Below are positions 1 through 11,749 of a stretch of 31,254 bases of DNA, in pieces. The DNA lies in assembly GCA_002633005.1 (NCBI GenBank), contig NMRA01000065.1:844205-875458 (forward strand), in the 5' to 3' direction. A program made the translations under genes and the position numbers. The first letter of the stretch is position 1. Every line of letters starts with the position of its first letter. The notes under the pieces were generated by a model. The model ran no database searches. It was not told where the DNA came from and saw nothing but the letters and a program-made list of their open reading frames with translations. Source of the stretch: Phoronis australis (taxonomy: Eukaryota; Phoronida; Phoronidae).

Positions 1-207
1 AGGACGGCACGGGGCTATTACTCAGCAATTCTGTAAATTTAATAGTGAATAACTAATCTGAGGGCATGATAACCTTTGTTAGGATCATCCGCTGTTATGA
101 CATTTTTCCCGTCATGTGGCGGCGTGACGATAACGCTCTTTGAAAAGTGCTACGCGTTCCGAGTAGGCCTACGACTACGTGTGTGGTGTGGGTACTTAGA
201 TCACGAG

Positions 208-388
208 GTAAGATTAACCGCCCAGGGCGCTTGCCTGTCATAATAAGCGCCCATGTTCGGTTAACCACCCACCCTGGATTTTTTGAAGTTTCACGTTTAA
301 GCGCCCATGTCTGGTTAACCGCCCACCCCCGATTTTTTGGGTTTGCCAATTTAACCGCCCAGGGCGTTAACCCGAACGTTTACGGTAC
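208..388 (+). repeat. Partial TIR-type element with internal 54-bp repeat
   Basis: Two tandem units of about 54 bp start at 245 and 299 (aagcgcccatgt...ggttaaccRcccaccc...gatttttt). The block ends in gggcgttaacccg...tacggta at 362-387. That terminus matches, with a few changes, the right end of the element at 20558-22450, whose internal repeats are the reverse complement of these units. I read it as a fragment of the same non-autonomous DNA element family. Confidence 0.6.
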
Positions 389-399
389 ATGTTTTCGTT

Positions 400-3300
400 A
401 GATGATTAAGTCAACCCATTCTTCAGCTCGATACTTATAGTCAGAACTCAAAAAAATAGGTGGGCAACTGAGCACGTGAATCCAAAATTTACACAGTAAT
501 CAAAGAATAGTTCAACGTTCTCGTATCCTTGGGGGGATTCCCCACTGTATGTTATTCATAATCAGAGAAATAGATAATTTCCATGGGCTCCTCCCAAATC
601 CCTTCCTCTTAATGCTGGTGTACTCTGTGCCCCGCCCCCCCTTTTATGGGTGTGTAACAAACTCACCCCTTTTAGCCAGTTAACTTATATTAGTTTCAAT
701 CCACGTCCCTTTAGATGCAAACATGTTGTGCATGTTGGTATATTCAAGTAGTCACTCGAATATTCAAAAATACCGGTTCTCTGGCATTGTAAGTTGATTC
801 TGGCCAGTCTACGGGCAATACATCTCATTATGGTCAAAGGCAGATTATGTGCGCCTAACCTAAACCTTCTAATAGCGGTTGAGCATTTATTCTTTGCAGA
901 CATGATCCAGATCCGGCCTCTTTAACGGAGAAGTTTATGAGAGACCCGGCGAATATTCATTTCAGACCTACGTCAGGCCAACAGATGGTGTCATACGATG
1001 GATGGCACATGGAAAAATTTGCTTTTGCCAATGATCTGCTCTAAGGTTGACTTGTTTAAAGGGGATTCTATTAGAGACCCGGCGTTTAGTAATTTCAGCA
1101 TACCTAGATCCCTGGCTTACGATAGAGACAAGACTTCTATTAGAAGTTTTATGATATTTGATTCCAAAAGCTGGTTGTCCAACAAAGGTGGATAAAGAAG
1201 AATGGCCAAGTTGCTGTGTTTGAGCTGACGTTGTCAACTGGTACACGAGTGTCTCCCAAGACAAAGTCAATCATTAACCATGGATCTCTGTCACAACCAC
1301 CACCAATTTCATCTGCCTCCCCTGCTCATAACAAACTTGTAATTGCTATAAGGTTGATCATTATAAAATGACCTTTGAGTTTATATGTTCTCATATGAAT
1401 TATGAAATGCAGCACAAGAACTAAATACATTTTGTCAGTTTTGACTCTCACACGTGTTGGTATGATACTAAAATTCCATTTCGATTCAAGCCAAGGTTTG
1501 TAAGTTGGGAAATGTTTGTAAGTAAGTACGTAAAAGATGCACCAAATGAGATTCGCACAATGAAGATCATTTATGAACCGACCTAATTATATATGCAATA
1601 CAACTCCAACAAAAACATTCTGGTTTCAAAAAGCTTGATATTCTACAACTAAACGTTTGTGTGCCAGTACAACACCTCACATTGTTCAGAACCTGATTCT
1701 AAAGTACTTGCTCAATGAAGTTTTATTTCATAAGTTGTTGTATTGGGTCTGGTAACAGTCGATATGTTTTTCCCTGTGACATTACATAGGACATATTCTG
1801 AATAGTGAAACATCACAAAGAACAACGCAACGACCAACAGACTATAGACAGGACGTACGACATCATATCCCATGGCATGAGCAGTGTAAAAATGGCCAGT
1901 TACCCATTTCGAGCAACTGACCGAAGAACTGTTAAAAAAGGTTGATTATGCGAGTATACTTGTGCCCTTCATGCCGATACAGTAATGTGACTGGTTTAAT
2001 CAGTGTGGGGCATAATTCGCATAAAAGTTTCCGGCGTATGAGGGCTCTATGGGAGTACCACCGTCCCTACTGCTAAGTGGAAACCGTGGTACTGTCTACC
2101 ATCGATAGACTACAGTTCAGGAGGCCTACCGTACGTGTTTTAAAATAAAACTTCAAGCACTAGTAATTTTGTGACTCGGGTCACGTGCTACTTTTTACAA
2201 TTCTACGTGGGCCTACTGGGTCTTATGTCTAACTTTCATATGAAAAGGGCGAAACCGCAAACAAATCGTAGTAAACAATGCTGGATCAGTGAAACATACA
2301 ACGAATTCATCGATCGGGAATAAAACACGACATGACACGACATGAGGCCGAGGGCGAGGGGTTTCCTTGTGGAAAACAATCTATTTTTACTAACCTTTAG
2401 ACCTTCACAAACTTCTCATTCCGTTCAATTATTTACCCCCTTGAAGTCCATTCATCAACCTACAATAAAATAAGTCATTTGATTCAACCGAGAGTACACA
2501 TCTGGGAAATTTCAACCATTATTATCCGAGTAAATGAAAATAACACCTACCCATTGAAGCCTCGCGGAAATTTCCATTGACTGAGGGAGTTTGCATACGC
2601 TTATTTATATAGTTCAAAACACAAATGGTAATTTCTACTAAATGAGGGTAAGAATTGGATGGTTTTTAATTCGTACTCAAATAAAATATTATTTTGTTTA
2701 GTAATAAGCGTTAATTGAAAATTTTCATTGAAAATTGTATGAAATTATTAATGCGCTGAACTACTTTTACAGTAGTAGAATTTTGACGTCATCTCAGTTG
2801 GCCAATCAAAATAATTCAACACCAAAATTGGATTGACGAGTTCATACAACTGAAGGGGTGAAAAATAATTTGATGAGACATATTTAGGAAAAGCTAATAG
2901 AAATAAAACTTGTTTCTCTTCGATTATAATTAAGACATAGTAATAACATAAACTTGGTACGGAAGTTACTGGTATGAATGTTCTGATGAAAACTGACAAT
3001 TGTTGTTCAAACTTTCACCCCCACTCCTATTTATAGACATGCTGTGGTTTGCTATGTCAAAGGTCATCGCATGGCCATTGTGCGTCACACTTTTGTCCGC
3101 TTTACTACGAGCAACGTGGTTTTTGTTTACATTTTATGCCTGGTTATTTCAAGCCTGGGATTGTCTGATACGTGGGACAGCGACGGATACCGCAAGTTTT
3201 TCTGAACAAAACGAATTTGTTGTAGGACTCACTGAAATTCTTGAAATTTGATCAGTCTCGATAAATTCGCGCCATTTTTGAAAAAATACCAACAAGGACA

Positions 3301-3596
3301 TCGGCAAGGCAAAGTCGACGGTGCATTGAATTTGCATCTCATCTACAGTAGGCCGACCGCTGGGCCTGAGTCGCGGCGTGTTGGCGGTAAGTAAAGCATA
3401 TGCCTACTCTACAGTTCACTTCGCACCAATTGTGGATCACGAAGTATTCACCGCCAGTTTTTGAGAACCACTATGGTAAAGTCTCATCAATTTTAGACAC
3501 AATAATCAATGAATGGCGTACAGATGAAATAATAAATGGTGGCCCCTACAATATCCTACACACAGGCTACACTTATAATTTGGTAATCCAGATCAC
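400..3596. other. Non-coding stretch, nothing recognised
   Basis: I find no exon chain, RNA gene or convincing element here. Short open frames on both strands are chance-length and lack matching splice sites. A small direct repeat (gagacccggcg...atttcag) occurs at 942-966 and 1074-1100. Promoter or 5' UTR exons of the gene at 5014 could lie here, but nothing specific can be shown. Confidence 0.5.
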
Positions 3597-3679
3597 TCAT
3601 CCACCTAGACAATGACCATCGTCTCTATCCAGAATATCTGGATAGAGCTCAGACGATGGTCATTGTCTATCATCCACCT
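3597..3679. repeat. Perfect 18-bp hairpin flanked by a 10-bp direct repeat
   Basis: agacaatgaccatcgtct at 3607-3624 is exactly complementary to 3651-3668. Inside it a second 8-bp stem (ctatccag/ctggatag) surrounds aatat. The hairpin is bracketed by the direct repeat tcatccacct at 3597-3606 and 3670-3679. The perfect arms imply recent origin, either a tiny palindromic insertion with target duplication or a template-switch event. Confidence 0.85.
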
Positions 3680-4322
3680 TGAACAATGAATTGGGCCGGT
3701 AAAGAGATCTGGGGATACCAACTAGATCGGCTGCTGCAGAAAGACAAAGAAAATACAGTGGTACATATAGAATTATGGCTTGATTTGGAGATTTTTTCGG
3801 TCACTGCTATGTCACTTTTTAATTATTACATATGATGAATATTTTGTGTCATCCAGTTGAATAAATAATATGAAAAGATAAATCAATTACAATATAGCTA
3901 ACTAAGTCCATTAATTTAATTATTACACTACTGGTGTTTTTTGGCTCACTATATCATGCTGGGCGGGGGTGTACTCTACTTACGTCCTAGGTTGTGACCA
4001 CCGTCCTACCGGCACGGACCTGCATGTAACATTAGAAATGCCATCTTTTTGTGTTCAAAACCTTCACAAGTCATAATGATCAAATATAATTAATAATATT
4101 GCCTCACAATTTATCACCATACTGTTTGCTTGCCAAAATCATTTTAGCTGAGATGAAAGGTCATTACTTGTAAACAAGTCTGGTGGATCCCACCGTAATA
4201 GATTTGGGGGGGGGGTGGTCAGTGGGTCTGAGCTCCCATTCTTTAGATAAGCAATAGTAATTGGCAACATGTTATTTATGTCAACATGAATGTCATTCCT
4301 TCAGAAATTGTCTGGCTTACCC

Positions 4323-4750
4323 TTAAGTGCCGTTTACACTTACTAAGTTGAAACGGATCAGCTGACACGGAACAAGTTGTTCCAGTGTGTAAACGGACTG
4401 ACACGAAGCAAATTGACACCGCGGTGACAAATTTTTGCCACCCGTTTGTGAGGTAAAGCAATTTGCGCCCGAACATCTTGTGCCGTGTCAATTATAAGTC
4501 TAAACGCAAAACTGGAGCAAGGCGGAAAGGATCATCTCTACTGCGCTTGTGCAATGACCTACGTATGGGTTCTTGTCTCTGCAACTTTCGTCATTTGTAA
4601 ACCTGCGCATGTGCGATCCAGTCTCTCTAGCCTTTAATTTCCGTCTTGCCAAGGTTAGTGAGTTGTGTGTGTAAATGGCTGATGGACACACGTCAATTTG
4701 CTCTGTGTCAGTTGCACCTGGCCAAAAGTTGATGTCTAAATGGGACTTAA
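4323..4750. mobile_element. MITE with TTAA target duplication (piggyBac-like)
   Basis: The 420-bp element at 4327-4746 is flanked on both sides by TTAA (4323-4326, 4747-4750). Its ends are gtgccgtttacac and, inverted, gtcccatttagac, matching at 10 of 13 positions. Subterminal copies of gtgtgtaaacgg and gtgtgtaaatgg lie inside. No transposase frame is present. TTAA duplication is the hallmark of piggyBac-type transposition. The element ends about 260 bp upstream of the start codon and could carry promoter sequence (inference). Confidence 0.68.
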
Positions 4751-5013
4751 GTCATATTCAAAATTTGACAGTGTGTTATTGTGGCCAATGAGTTCATGGG
4801 CGTAGATATCGGGAGGAGCAGACGGTGAGATGTGGTGATCCAGGGGTTCTAAGTCGTGGCAAGCAGGGGTATCTGTAATAACGAGGTTGGAGCGCAAGGT
4901 TTGAAGTGGTGGCACCCAGTTTGGGAAGTTCAATCATATGATTTGTTCCATCCCTACTCTAAAGAAAACTATACGCAATTTACAAAATCTTTGTTTGCTT
5001 TAAAATATCAGCC

Positions 5014-5322
5014 ATGGAGCAAGGCAACCAGGAAGTTGCTACTCAACCGCAGAAGCCAATCGTCGTTAATCAACTGACGAAAATCGAGAAGGCTAAACGT
5101 ATCGGTTTCCGCGCGACTATTGCCACATGGGGTAAAACTGCTATGTTAGCAGCTCATACGGTGCTGGGAAAGTATAAAGAAGCCAAGCAGAAGAAACGAC
5201 CGACCAGTAGATATATACGGAGTAAAGACAGTGCTCTTTATGGGCGGGATGCTGTTTTCCAGGTTATGTGCAACGCCGAGCCGCGAGCTGATCTGCAGCC
5301 ACTAAGTTATGCAATGAGACAG
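5014..5322 (+). CDS. Exon 1, start codon and basic N-terminal region
   Basis: Codes residues 1-103, starting MEQGNQEVATQPQKP and ending SYAMRQ. The start ATG has a strong Kozak context (gccATGG). The donor is CAG/gtgaga at 5323 and the exon ends in phase 0. Residues 23-70 are Lys/Arg-rich (KIEKAKRIGFRAT, KYKEAKQKKRPTSR), which would suit binding to an acidic partner, nucleic acid or microtubules; that is inference only. An AG sits two bases before the ATG (5010-5011) after a T-rich stretch, so exon 1 may itself begin at 5012 with an upstream 5' UTR exon. Overlapping open frames in other phases lack this splice logic. I do not recognise the family. Confidence 0.75.
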
Positions 5323-5762
5323 GTGAGATGGAAGAATATTGAGAGCCTAGATAAATGTTCAAATATGGCTAATTGCGGAACAACAAATCTCAGAAATGGC
5401 GTATTGGATTCATAGGAAACTTTTAGATACTATGCTTCATGGGCTGTTTGTCAAAATGCTTTTAGAAGTTGTTTTAAGTCGTTCCACTTTTGTATGACGG
5501 GATGTCGAACGATAGAGCTTAATCTTTATAACAAAAAATTCAAAATATGCATTGAAGGAAACAAAATAAGAATTTTGGAAATAAATATAAATTGTTTGTG
5601 ATTTCATCTTGAATATTTACACAGAACAAAATTTTATCTATTTATACTGTTGTTCTGGTGTAAATATACTTTATTTCTTTTTTGGTAAGTTGTGCTTATA
5701 GTCATGGTCACGTGACAATCAATGGCAGTCAAAAATCAAATTCTACAGCTTTCTACTTTCAG

Positions 5763-5853
5763 AAAATGTATACTGGGTTAAAATGTATACTGGGTTAAAA
5801 TGTATACTGGGTTAAAATGTATACTGGGTTAAAATGTATACTGGGTTAAAATG
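5763..5853. repeat. Minisatellite, 17 bp x 5
   Basis: Five exact copies of tatactgggttaaaatg from 5769, preceded by a partial unit, in intron 1. The copies are identical, which suggests recent expansion. Confidence 0.95.
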
Positions 5854-5948
5854 TATGGTTTTGTAGATATTTGGTTAAGACCACAGGCTTGTCATCAATA
5901 TCCCAATAAGCAAGTGTGCAGCCTTATGGGTAAATGTCACAGAATCAC

Positions 5949-6058
5949 AGTGGTGCTATATGGTATTTCTAGTGGTGCTATATGGTATTTCTAGTGGTGC
6001 TATATGGTATTTCTAGTGGTGCTATATGGTATTTCTAGTGGTGCTATATGGTATTTCT
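5949..6058. repeat. Minisatellite, 22 bp x 5
   Basis: Five identical copies of a 22-bp unit (agtggtgctatatggtattt plus ct) in intron 1. The array ends about 100 bp before exon 2 and lies 95 bp after the 17-bp array, with an unrelated unit. Confidence 0.95.
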
Positions 6059-6162
6059 GGATGTGCCTATTCAACTTGTTTTAGTCAATTACTTCATCCT
6101 TTATTTTAATCTTGTGCAAACTGTTTGTCCTTGTAAACATCTGTCCTTGGTCTTCTCTGCAG

Positions 6163-6324
6163 ACACCGTCAAACATGTCCTTAGAACATATCCCCAAAGC
6201 AGAATATCTGCATTCTTCGATTTCGGTGCAGCGAATTTTGGAGAACCTTCGCTTTAAGGGAGAACAGCGGGCTGTGGCTGAAATGTTCGATGAAGTGCAG
6301 TCCATCAAAGCGAGAATCAACAAG
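6163..6324 (+). CDS. Exon 2, helical segment
   Basis: Codes residues 104-157, from TPSNMSLEHIPKAEYLHSS to IKARINK. The acceptor is excellent (cttggtcttctctgcag) and the donor is AAG/gtatct at 6325. It is 162 bp, phase 0 at both ends. Residues about 122-157 (VQRILENLRFKGEQRAVAEM and onward) look like an amphipathic charged helix. A 177-codon open frame on the opposite strand overlaps this exon. I prefer the plus strand because of the splice sites and the shared phase with exons 1 and 3. Confidence 0.78.
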
Positions 6325-6663
6325 GTATCTTGATGAAGTGGGCTTTCAGTATTTAAATTATCAGTTGAAACTGCATTCACTATACTGTAGCAATCAACAA
6401 AGCCACCAATCAGCACCATATATTTCTGTGCAACACCATGACCACGAATGGACAGTTCTCTACAACCATTACCACTATGATCACCACTCCCATCAGCCCC
6501 ACAGCCACTGTCAATTACACATTTATCTACAACTTCATCACTATTGTCATCAACCCTTTGAGCAATGCCATCAATAACTTTTCCATAAATAGGGTAGTGT
6601 TCCATTAGACTCAATTTCTTGTGAGAAAAGCAAGATAAGATCTAACAAAATCTTGTGAATGAA

Positions 6664-7222
6664 GATTGAGTGTTTTCTGCATGCGTATTGGTCAGAGTAA
6701 ATTGGAAATGCCACTATTCTGGCTTGGGTAAAATGGGAAATGTCACTCTTCTGCATGCAAATTGGTAAGAGTAAATGGGATATGCCTCTTTTCTGCCTGC
6801 GGATTGTTCAGAAGAGAAAAGCCAGTCTCTGCATATAGTGCATCTCATCAGGGAGAATGAGAAATTCTATCTTCTGGATGCTTCTCCTCTGTATAGAGAG
6901 TGTTAACCGAAATATGATAAAAACCAATTTCCTGCATGCATCCTTGTCAGAGTAAATAAGAAATCACTTCTTCAGGATGTAAATTGGGCAAAATAAATGA
7001 AAAGTGCGACTTTTGTGCTCATAGATTGGTCAGAATAAGCAGAGATGCCACTTTTCTGCATGCGGATTGGTCAAAGTAAACCGGAGAAATCCACTTTTCT
7101 CTATATAATACAGATTAGGCAACATAAATGAGAAATGGCACTGTATTTATTCTTCTTGTCAATTGATTACGGTAGTCAGAGTAAATGAGAAATGCCACTT
7201 TTCTGGATGTGGATTGGACATA
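6664..7222. repeat. Degenerate tandem array filling most of intron 2
   Basis: About twelve diverged units of roughly 38-55 bp share the pattern ttctgcatgc...attggtcagagtaaat...gaaatgccactt. The clearest units start near 6675, 6750, 7053 and 7200. Each has its own substitutions, so this is an old array, unlike the perfect arrays in intron 1. Confidence 0.8.
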
Positions 7223-7357
7223 CATAATTATATTAGGAGTACTTGTTTTGATTGTGCAAGATTTTTTCTGACCCAGTGCTATATTTGCAGGCATGTGTTC
7301 ATAATGTTTGTCAAGTCTGGGTAATGCTATGTTGATTGGTTGTTACTATAATTGCAG

Positions 7358-7402
7358 TTGCTTATTGTCAACGGTCTTGGAGATTTGATATTAGATGTTG
7401 GG
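7358..7402 (+). CDS. Exon 3, short hydrophobic segment
   Basis: A 45-bp phase-0 exon coding LLIVNGLGDLILDVG (residues 158-172). The acceptor is ataattgcag and the donor GGG/gtgagt is strong. Its composition (Leu, Ile, Val, Gly) differs from the charged neighbours, so it could be a buried strand or helix, or a false call. It can be skipped without a frame change. Confidence 0.55.
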
Positions 7403-7524
7403 GTGAGTGGTCTGATTTATATTGATCTCGATATGCTTAGGACAAGTGAATTTAAAATATTTTTCATTTCTTAGATAAATGACAAGTAACGCTAAATAAT
7501 CGTTTAATCAGTTTTAAGTTATCT

Positions 7525-7645
7525 ACTGTAACTATGCATGGTCAGACAATGTTTCTAAAATTTGTGTGCATTCACAACTGTGGAAAAAAGTCAATTTTAA
7601 CACTTTATCTGTGTCCAAAATTGGTAAAATTTCATCGTGTTATTA
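7525..7645 (+). repeat. Dispersed intronic repeat family A, partial copy
   Basis: It shares ordered motifs with copies at 13050-13265 and 25355-25510: ggacaatgttt-like, gcattcacaac, then tgtccaaaattggtaaaatt. The 3' end of the same family recurs at about 8938-8962 (acttggtaagatttcatcgt). Confidence 0.6.
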
Positions 7646-7942
7646 TTGGGCTATCATAAAGGGGGCTATGCATATATGGTTGAATCATGCTGAGCGTTAC
7701 CTCAATAGAAACATTGGTTCATTTGAGCTCCAGCTGTTTTGATTTCTGGTCTCTCCCCCTCACAATGCATTTTGATGTGTACCTCATTCTCTTCTCTACC
7801 TGTGTCGCTTGTTTTTTGTTTGTAACTGTTTCCTTGAGAATGGTTTAATGAAATAAACCGAAACGTTGGATTGGATAGATATGACGTTATTTACTTACGC
7901 GCTAATTTTAAAGTTCGTGCTTATGTTGCTTTTGTCTTGTAG

Positions 7943-8077
7943 CCTAGAGACACACCAGTGCCACCTAGCCGAAGCTGCATGAGTTTCTTTCAAGAAGAAA
8001 TCATGTCGCGACTAATGGACGATGATTCCGACGAATACTTGTACCCTAGTCAAAGGAAGGAAGAGGAGGACAATGCA
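7943..8077 (+). CDS. Exon 4, ends in an acidic stretch
   Basis: A 135-bp phase-0 exon coding residues 173-217. It begins PRDTPVPPSRSCMSFFQEE and ends in acidic, low-complexity sequence with DDDSDE (198-203) and KEEED (211-215). The acceptor is cttttgtcttgtag and the donor is GCA/gtaagt at 8078. The Pro/Ser start and acidic end suggest an unstructured linker. It is followed by a 5.6-kb intron and then the microexon run, so the acidic linker appears to continue into the small modular exons. Confidence 0.77.
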
Positions 8078-10210
8078 GTAAGTCACTCAACGCAGACGTC
8101 ACTTTCCACATGCAGACGTCACGGTGACAAAGTGCCTTTCAACTCTCTTGGGCCATGTTGCATGAAAGTTACATGTTGGAGAGCAACAATGACATAGTGT
8201 TATCATAAGTCGCGTTGCTATTGCTGTGCAGTAAACTTGATGTCATGCAACAATTAACTTCCTACATTTTATGCAACCCTGCCAACATTGTCTGTTTTTG
8301 TAGAATTTATCATGTACGCCTACCCTTTCTGTTGGCTATTCTTGTCACTAATTTGCACAGGCGTACGTCACTTTGCACGTGTAAACATCACATGTTTACC
8401 TTTTCTGTCGAGTATCCATAGGAGGTTTCTCATGAGTTTCAATCAGATGCTTAGTGTGCAATTTAGATGTTCAATCTCCTGCATTTTTTGTTACAATGGC
8501 AAGCCTTTGTGCACTTGTACCTTTATGTGAAGCTATGGCACTATTCCAAGTGCTCTATGCAATATGTTCGTGTACATCATGCAAGGTACAAGTTAAATAG
8601 CTGGTGTGAGAGGATTGGATTATTCCTGTTTATTGTTTTTTCACAAACACTTTTATTAACAAACAAACCACAAATAACAGCAAACAACATGTCTACCCAG
8701 AAATCATTAGGCATCATACTTCGGTGGAACTTTTACAGCAATGTCTCACCGATTTCACATAAAAACAACTACTCGGTACCAAACTTGTCTTTTTTTCATT
8801 TTTCAAACTCATGTCACATTATTGGGAATGCTCACAGTTTCTAAAAAAAATTTTTAAGTGGTAAAGCCTTTATTTTTTGCTAATTTATCATGACAGAAAA
8901 ATGAGAAAATAAAATTTTATTTGGCTGCTTTATTGTGTTCTAACTTGGTAAGATTTCATCGTAAATTCAATAAAAGTTTTAATTATATTATCTAAATGAT
9001 AAAGCATTGCAATGTACATGACAACTTTACAGTTTAAGATTAAAGCGGCAATTCATTGCTGAAATCGGTCTCAGTTTGTTATTGCTTGGTTTCAAATTGA
9101 ATTGTCGCGGTGTGCCAGTTGATGCGCAGAGCCTGACAAGTTCTTTCACTTCTCAACTGAGTAAGGAACAAGTTGAGACCCATTCTATAGCGGTAAATTG
9201 TCTGAATCAAAATTTCGTTTCTTGGACGTAACGCAGATTTATTGCCGGTTAGAAAAAATGATGCTATGGCACACAAAAGCACAGAGTGTATAACCTGCGT
9301 TTTGACAAAAGACTCAAGCCTAGTTAAAGTAGCACAGATTAGTGCCCATATGAAAGACTTGAGTGGGACTATTATTTAAAAAAACATTTTTTTACCGCAA
9401 GAACATTGGGCATTTTGTTACTTATCTGCATGTGATACAGTTCGAGTCTCAGCAATAGTCAGCTATTGAACTTAAGTTGCCTGACATTTTTGTCTCCAAA
9501 TTCCAGCTCCACACATCCCTCTCCCCAATGACTCATAGTTTTTACAATCTGCTGTATGACACTGTTATTTTGCCTGACTTATCACTTGACAGACATTTCT
9601 TTGTGGCATTTTTGATGTCTGGGTTTATGGCAAGATGTTTGTGGCTCAGTTTTTCACTTGTTCCTATTTGTTGACAAGCAGTTTCCACCAACAGGAAAGC
9701 CAGTTTTGTGGTCATCAGATCTTATGGTTGCGTTTAACTGTATTTTCAAAATATATATTTCTTCAATTTATTCAATTTGAGATAAAAATAATTGCCAAAA
9801 TTGTCATTTTTTGTAACTATCATGGGTTCACCACACACACTTTTTACTAAGCTGTGACAAACAAATCTTGTTTATAGCAAATCAATTAAAGTAAAGCTTC
9901 GAAGATTTCACAAAATTGTGTGTTACCATTTGTGTCCCTAAGTTAAGAATTTTAGCAGATCTGTTCAAGCTGAAAAATTATCCACATTGTACATATTTTT
10001 GCATTTCATTTATTCCATGGAACATGTTCATGGCTTGAACTCCTAAAACAGTTACAGAGGTGTATACATCTCTACAGTTATTGTAAGTGTACATTTTGGA
10101 ATAAACAGCCCTTCTACAATGACCATTTTTAACGGAAAAGTATTCCAATGACTAACCAATTACAGACATTTTTCTGTCTATCCATGGCTGTTTTAGTTGC
10201 TATAACTTTT
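8078..10210. other. 5' part of intron 4, mostly unique AT-rich sequence
   Basis: No exon with good signals and a matching phase was found. It contains a family A repeat end near 8938-8962 and a short shared segment (ataattgccaaaattgtcat at 9788) that recurs at 15900. Open frames here are chance frames. Confidence 0.5.
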
Positions 10211-10360
10211 TAGCGGATCTACGGGGGGTGTCAGGGGCTTTAAACCCCCCCTTGGGCCAGAACCCAAAAATAAAAAAACAAAAACGTCTCCAGCAAAACA
10301 AAAACGGCACCGCTAGCGTGTGTAAGCCCCAAGTAAACCAACGTGGAAAAAATTCGGGGG
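10205..10360. repeat. G/C-homopolymer-rich element end
   Basis: gcggatctacg at 10213-10223 is followed by G- and C-runs and an A-rich segment. The same 11-mer in inverted orientation closes a C-rich block at 12560-12692. These may be two ends of one 2.5-kb element or two separate inverted fragments. Confidence 0.5.
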
Positions 10361-10712
10361 GGGGGGAGAAGGTTCACTCTGAAAATATAATTTTTTGCAT
10401 TGTGAATTGCTGTGTCTTCATGGCTCATCGGCAAAACGCGTGGAGACCAATTGTGCGCACCCTTCCGTAGACACTTCTGAAGTAGCCGAGCATTTTAGAT
10501 GGATCCACCGCTGAAAGAGTAGTTCTATAGCCGATTTCTTTAGGTAACTTAGAGCTTCTTTGATTAGGGGAAATACTGTGGTGTTGCAACCCTGATATTT
10601 AGGCGAATTGACCTGCAACGTTTTTACTTCATCTGTCATGCCATGTCATTCTATAACACTCCACACGTTTGTAACTGATGTGTAGTAAAGTTGTCTTGCG
10701 TAATATCATAAA

Positions 10713-11105
10713 GTGTACATAATGTACATGTAATATTTTTGGAAAAAGAATTTTTTCAATTGCTATTGTGGTGGGCGCCGTGGTCTGGTCGCGAGTACGT
10801 TTGAAGATACACTCTAACAAGTTATGTCTATTCAAGGAATGACCAAGGAGGCACTCACATTGACTAAGTGACCGCATTTGCGAACAGTGTACAGTACCAG
10901 AAATCATACAGTGTACATGTACATATAATATTTTTGAAAAAAAAATCTTTTTCCGAAGAATTGCTATTGTGGCGGGCACCGTGGTCTGGTCGCAAGTCCG
11001 TTTGAAGATACACAAGTTATGCCTGTGCAAAGAATGACCAAGGGGGCACTCACATTGACAGTGACCGCGTTCGCGAACAGTGTACAGTTACTGTACCAGA
11101 AATTG
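10713..11105. repeat. Tandem duplication of about 195 bp
   Basis: 10713-10910 and 10911-11105 align throughout: gtgtacat...aatattttt, gctattgtggYgggcRccgt, ggtctggtcgc, tttgaagatacac, gaatgaccaagg, ggcactcacattgac, cagtgtacagt...accagaaat. The copies differ by scattered substitutions and small indels. The minus-strand open frame across the block is itself internally duplicated and is a by-product. Confidence 0.88.
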
Positions 11106-11749
11106 CGGGGAGGCTGTTCAAGGCTTTCACAACAAAGTCTTGTGGGACTCGTGCGATGTTCAATAGGCCTCCTAAGGAGCCCTAGTTCCGACCTCAACAC
11201 CTACCGTCTTTCTACCTGCAATAAACACACTTCCGTCTTCTACACTGGGAATTTCTGCAGAAAGGCCCACCCGATGAAACGTTCATGCCCATGGGCATTT
11301 ATTTGATGTTAGTACTTCGGGTTTCAAGCGTTCAGACATTGGGACGTTTATTTCGAAAATTGCAAGAGATGCAAATAGGTCCGGGGATACATCGTCAAGG
11401 TTTGAAATAGTCCGTGATGAAGGGATCAATTTTAGTTGCACATGTAAGTCTTTTGAATGGACTCTGCAACCTCAAGGGTCTTAGTGCCAACTGAGCTGCT
11501 AAACGAGATGCTGACATTGTAGAGGCTTACAAGCTCATTGACACAGCAGTTGACGAAGTGCAAGTGTTGGGAACGAACATTGAAGATATCTGGGTAGAAT
11601 GGTTTTAAGACACTGGAGCAAACCTTTGGATCCGATATACAGATTCCTTGGCACTCGGCAGTCTAGACAACAGGATAGGACTAACGTATGAGTAACCACT
11701 GGGGATTAAAAAGTGTCTAGAGAGAAATTTTCAATTCAAAAGTTTTTGC

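Noticed and set aside
6290-6577. His-rich plus-strand open frame
   Set aside because: It runs past the exon 2 donor into CAC/CAT-rich intron. Composition comes from base bias, not a metal-binding protein.
6081-6614. Longest open frame in the window, 177 codons on the minus strand
   Set aside because: It is antisense to exon 2 and the sequence after it. It has no splice partners or recognisable domain, while the plus strand has strong splice sites and shared phase.
7848-7860. aataaa in gaaataaaccgaaacg as a poly(A) signal
   Set aside because: It lies in intron 3 between exons 3 and 4, which are in phase; more likely chance or an old repeat end.
10629-11030. Minus-strand open frame with an internally repeated peptide
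   Set aside because: The repetition simply mirrors the 195-bp tandem duplication. No splice or homology support.
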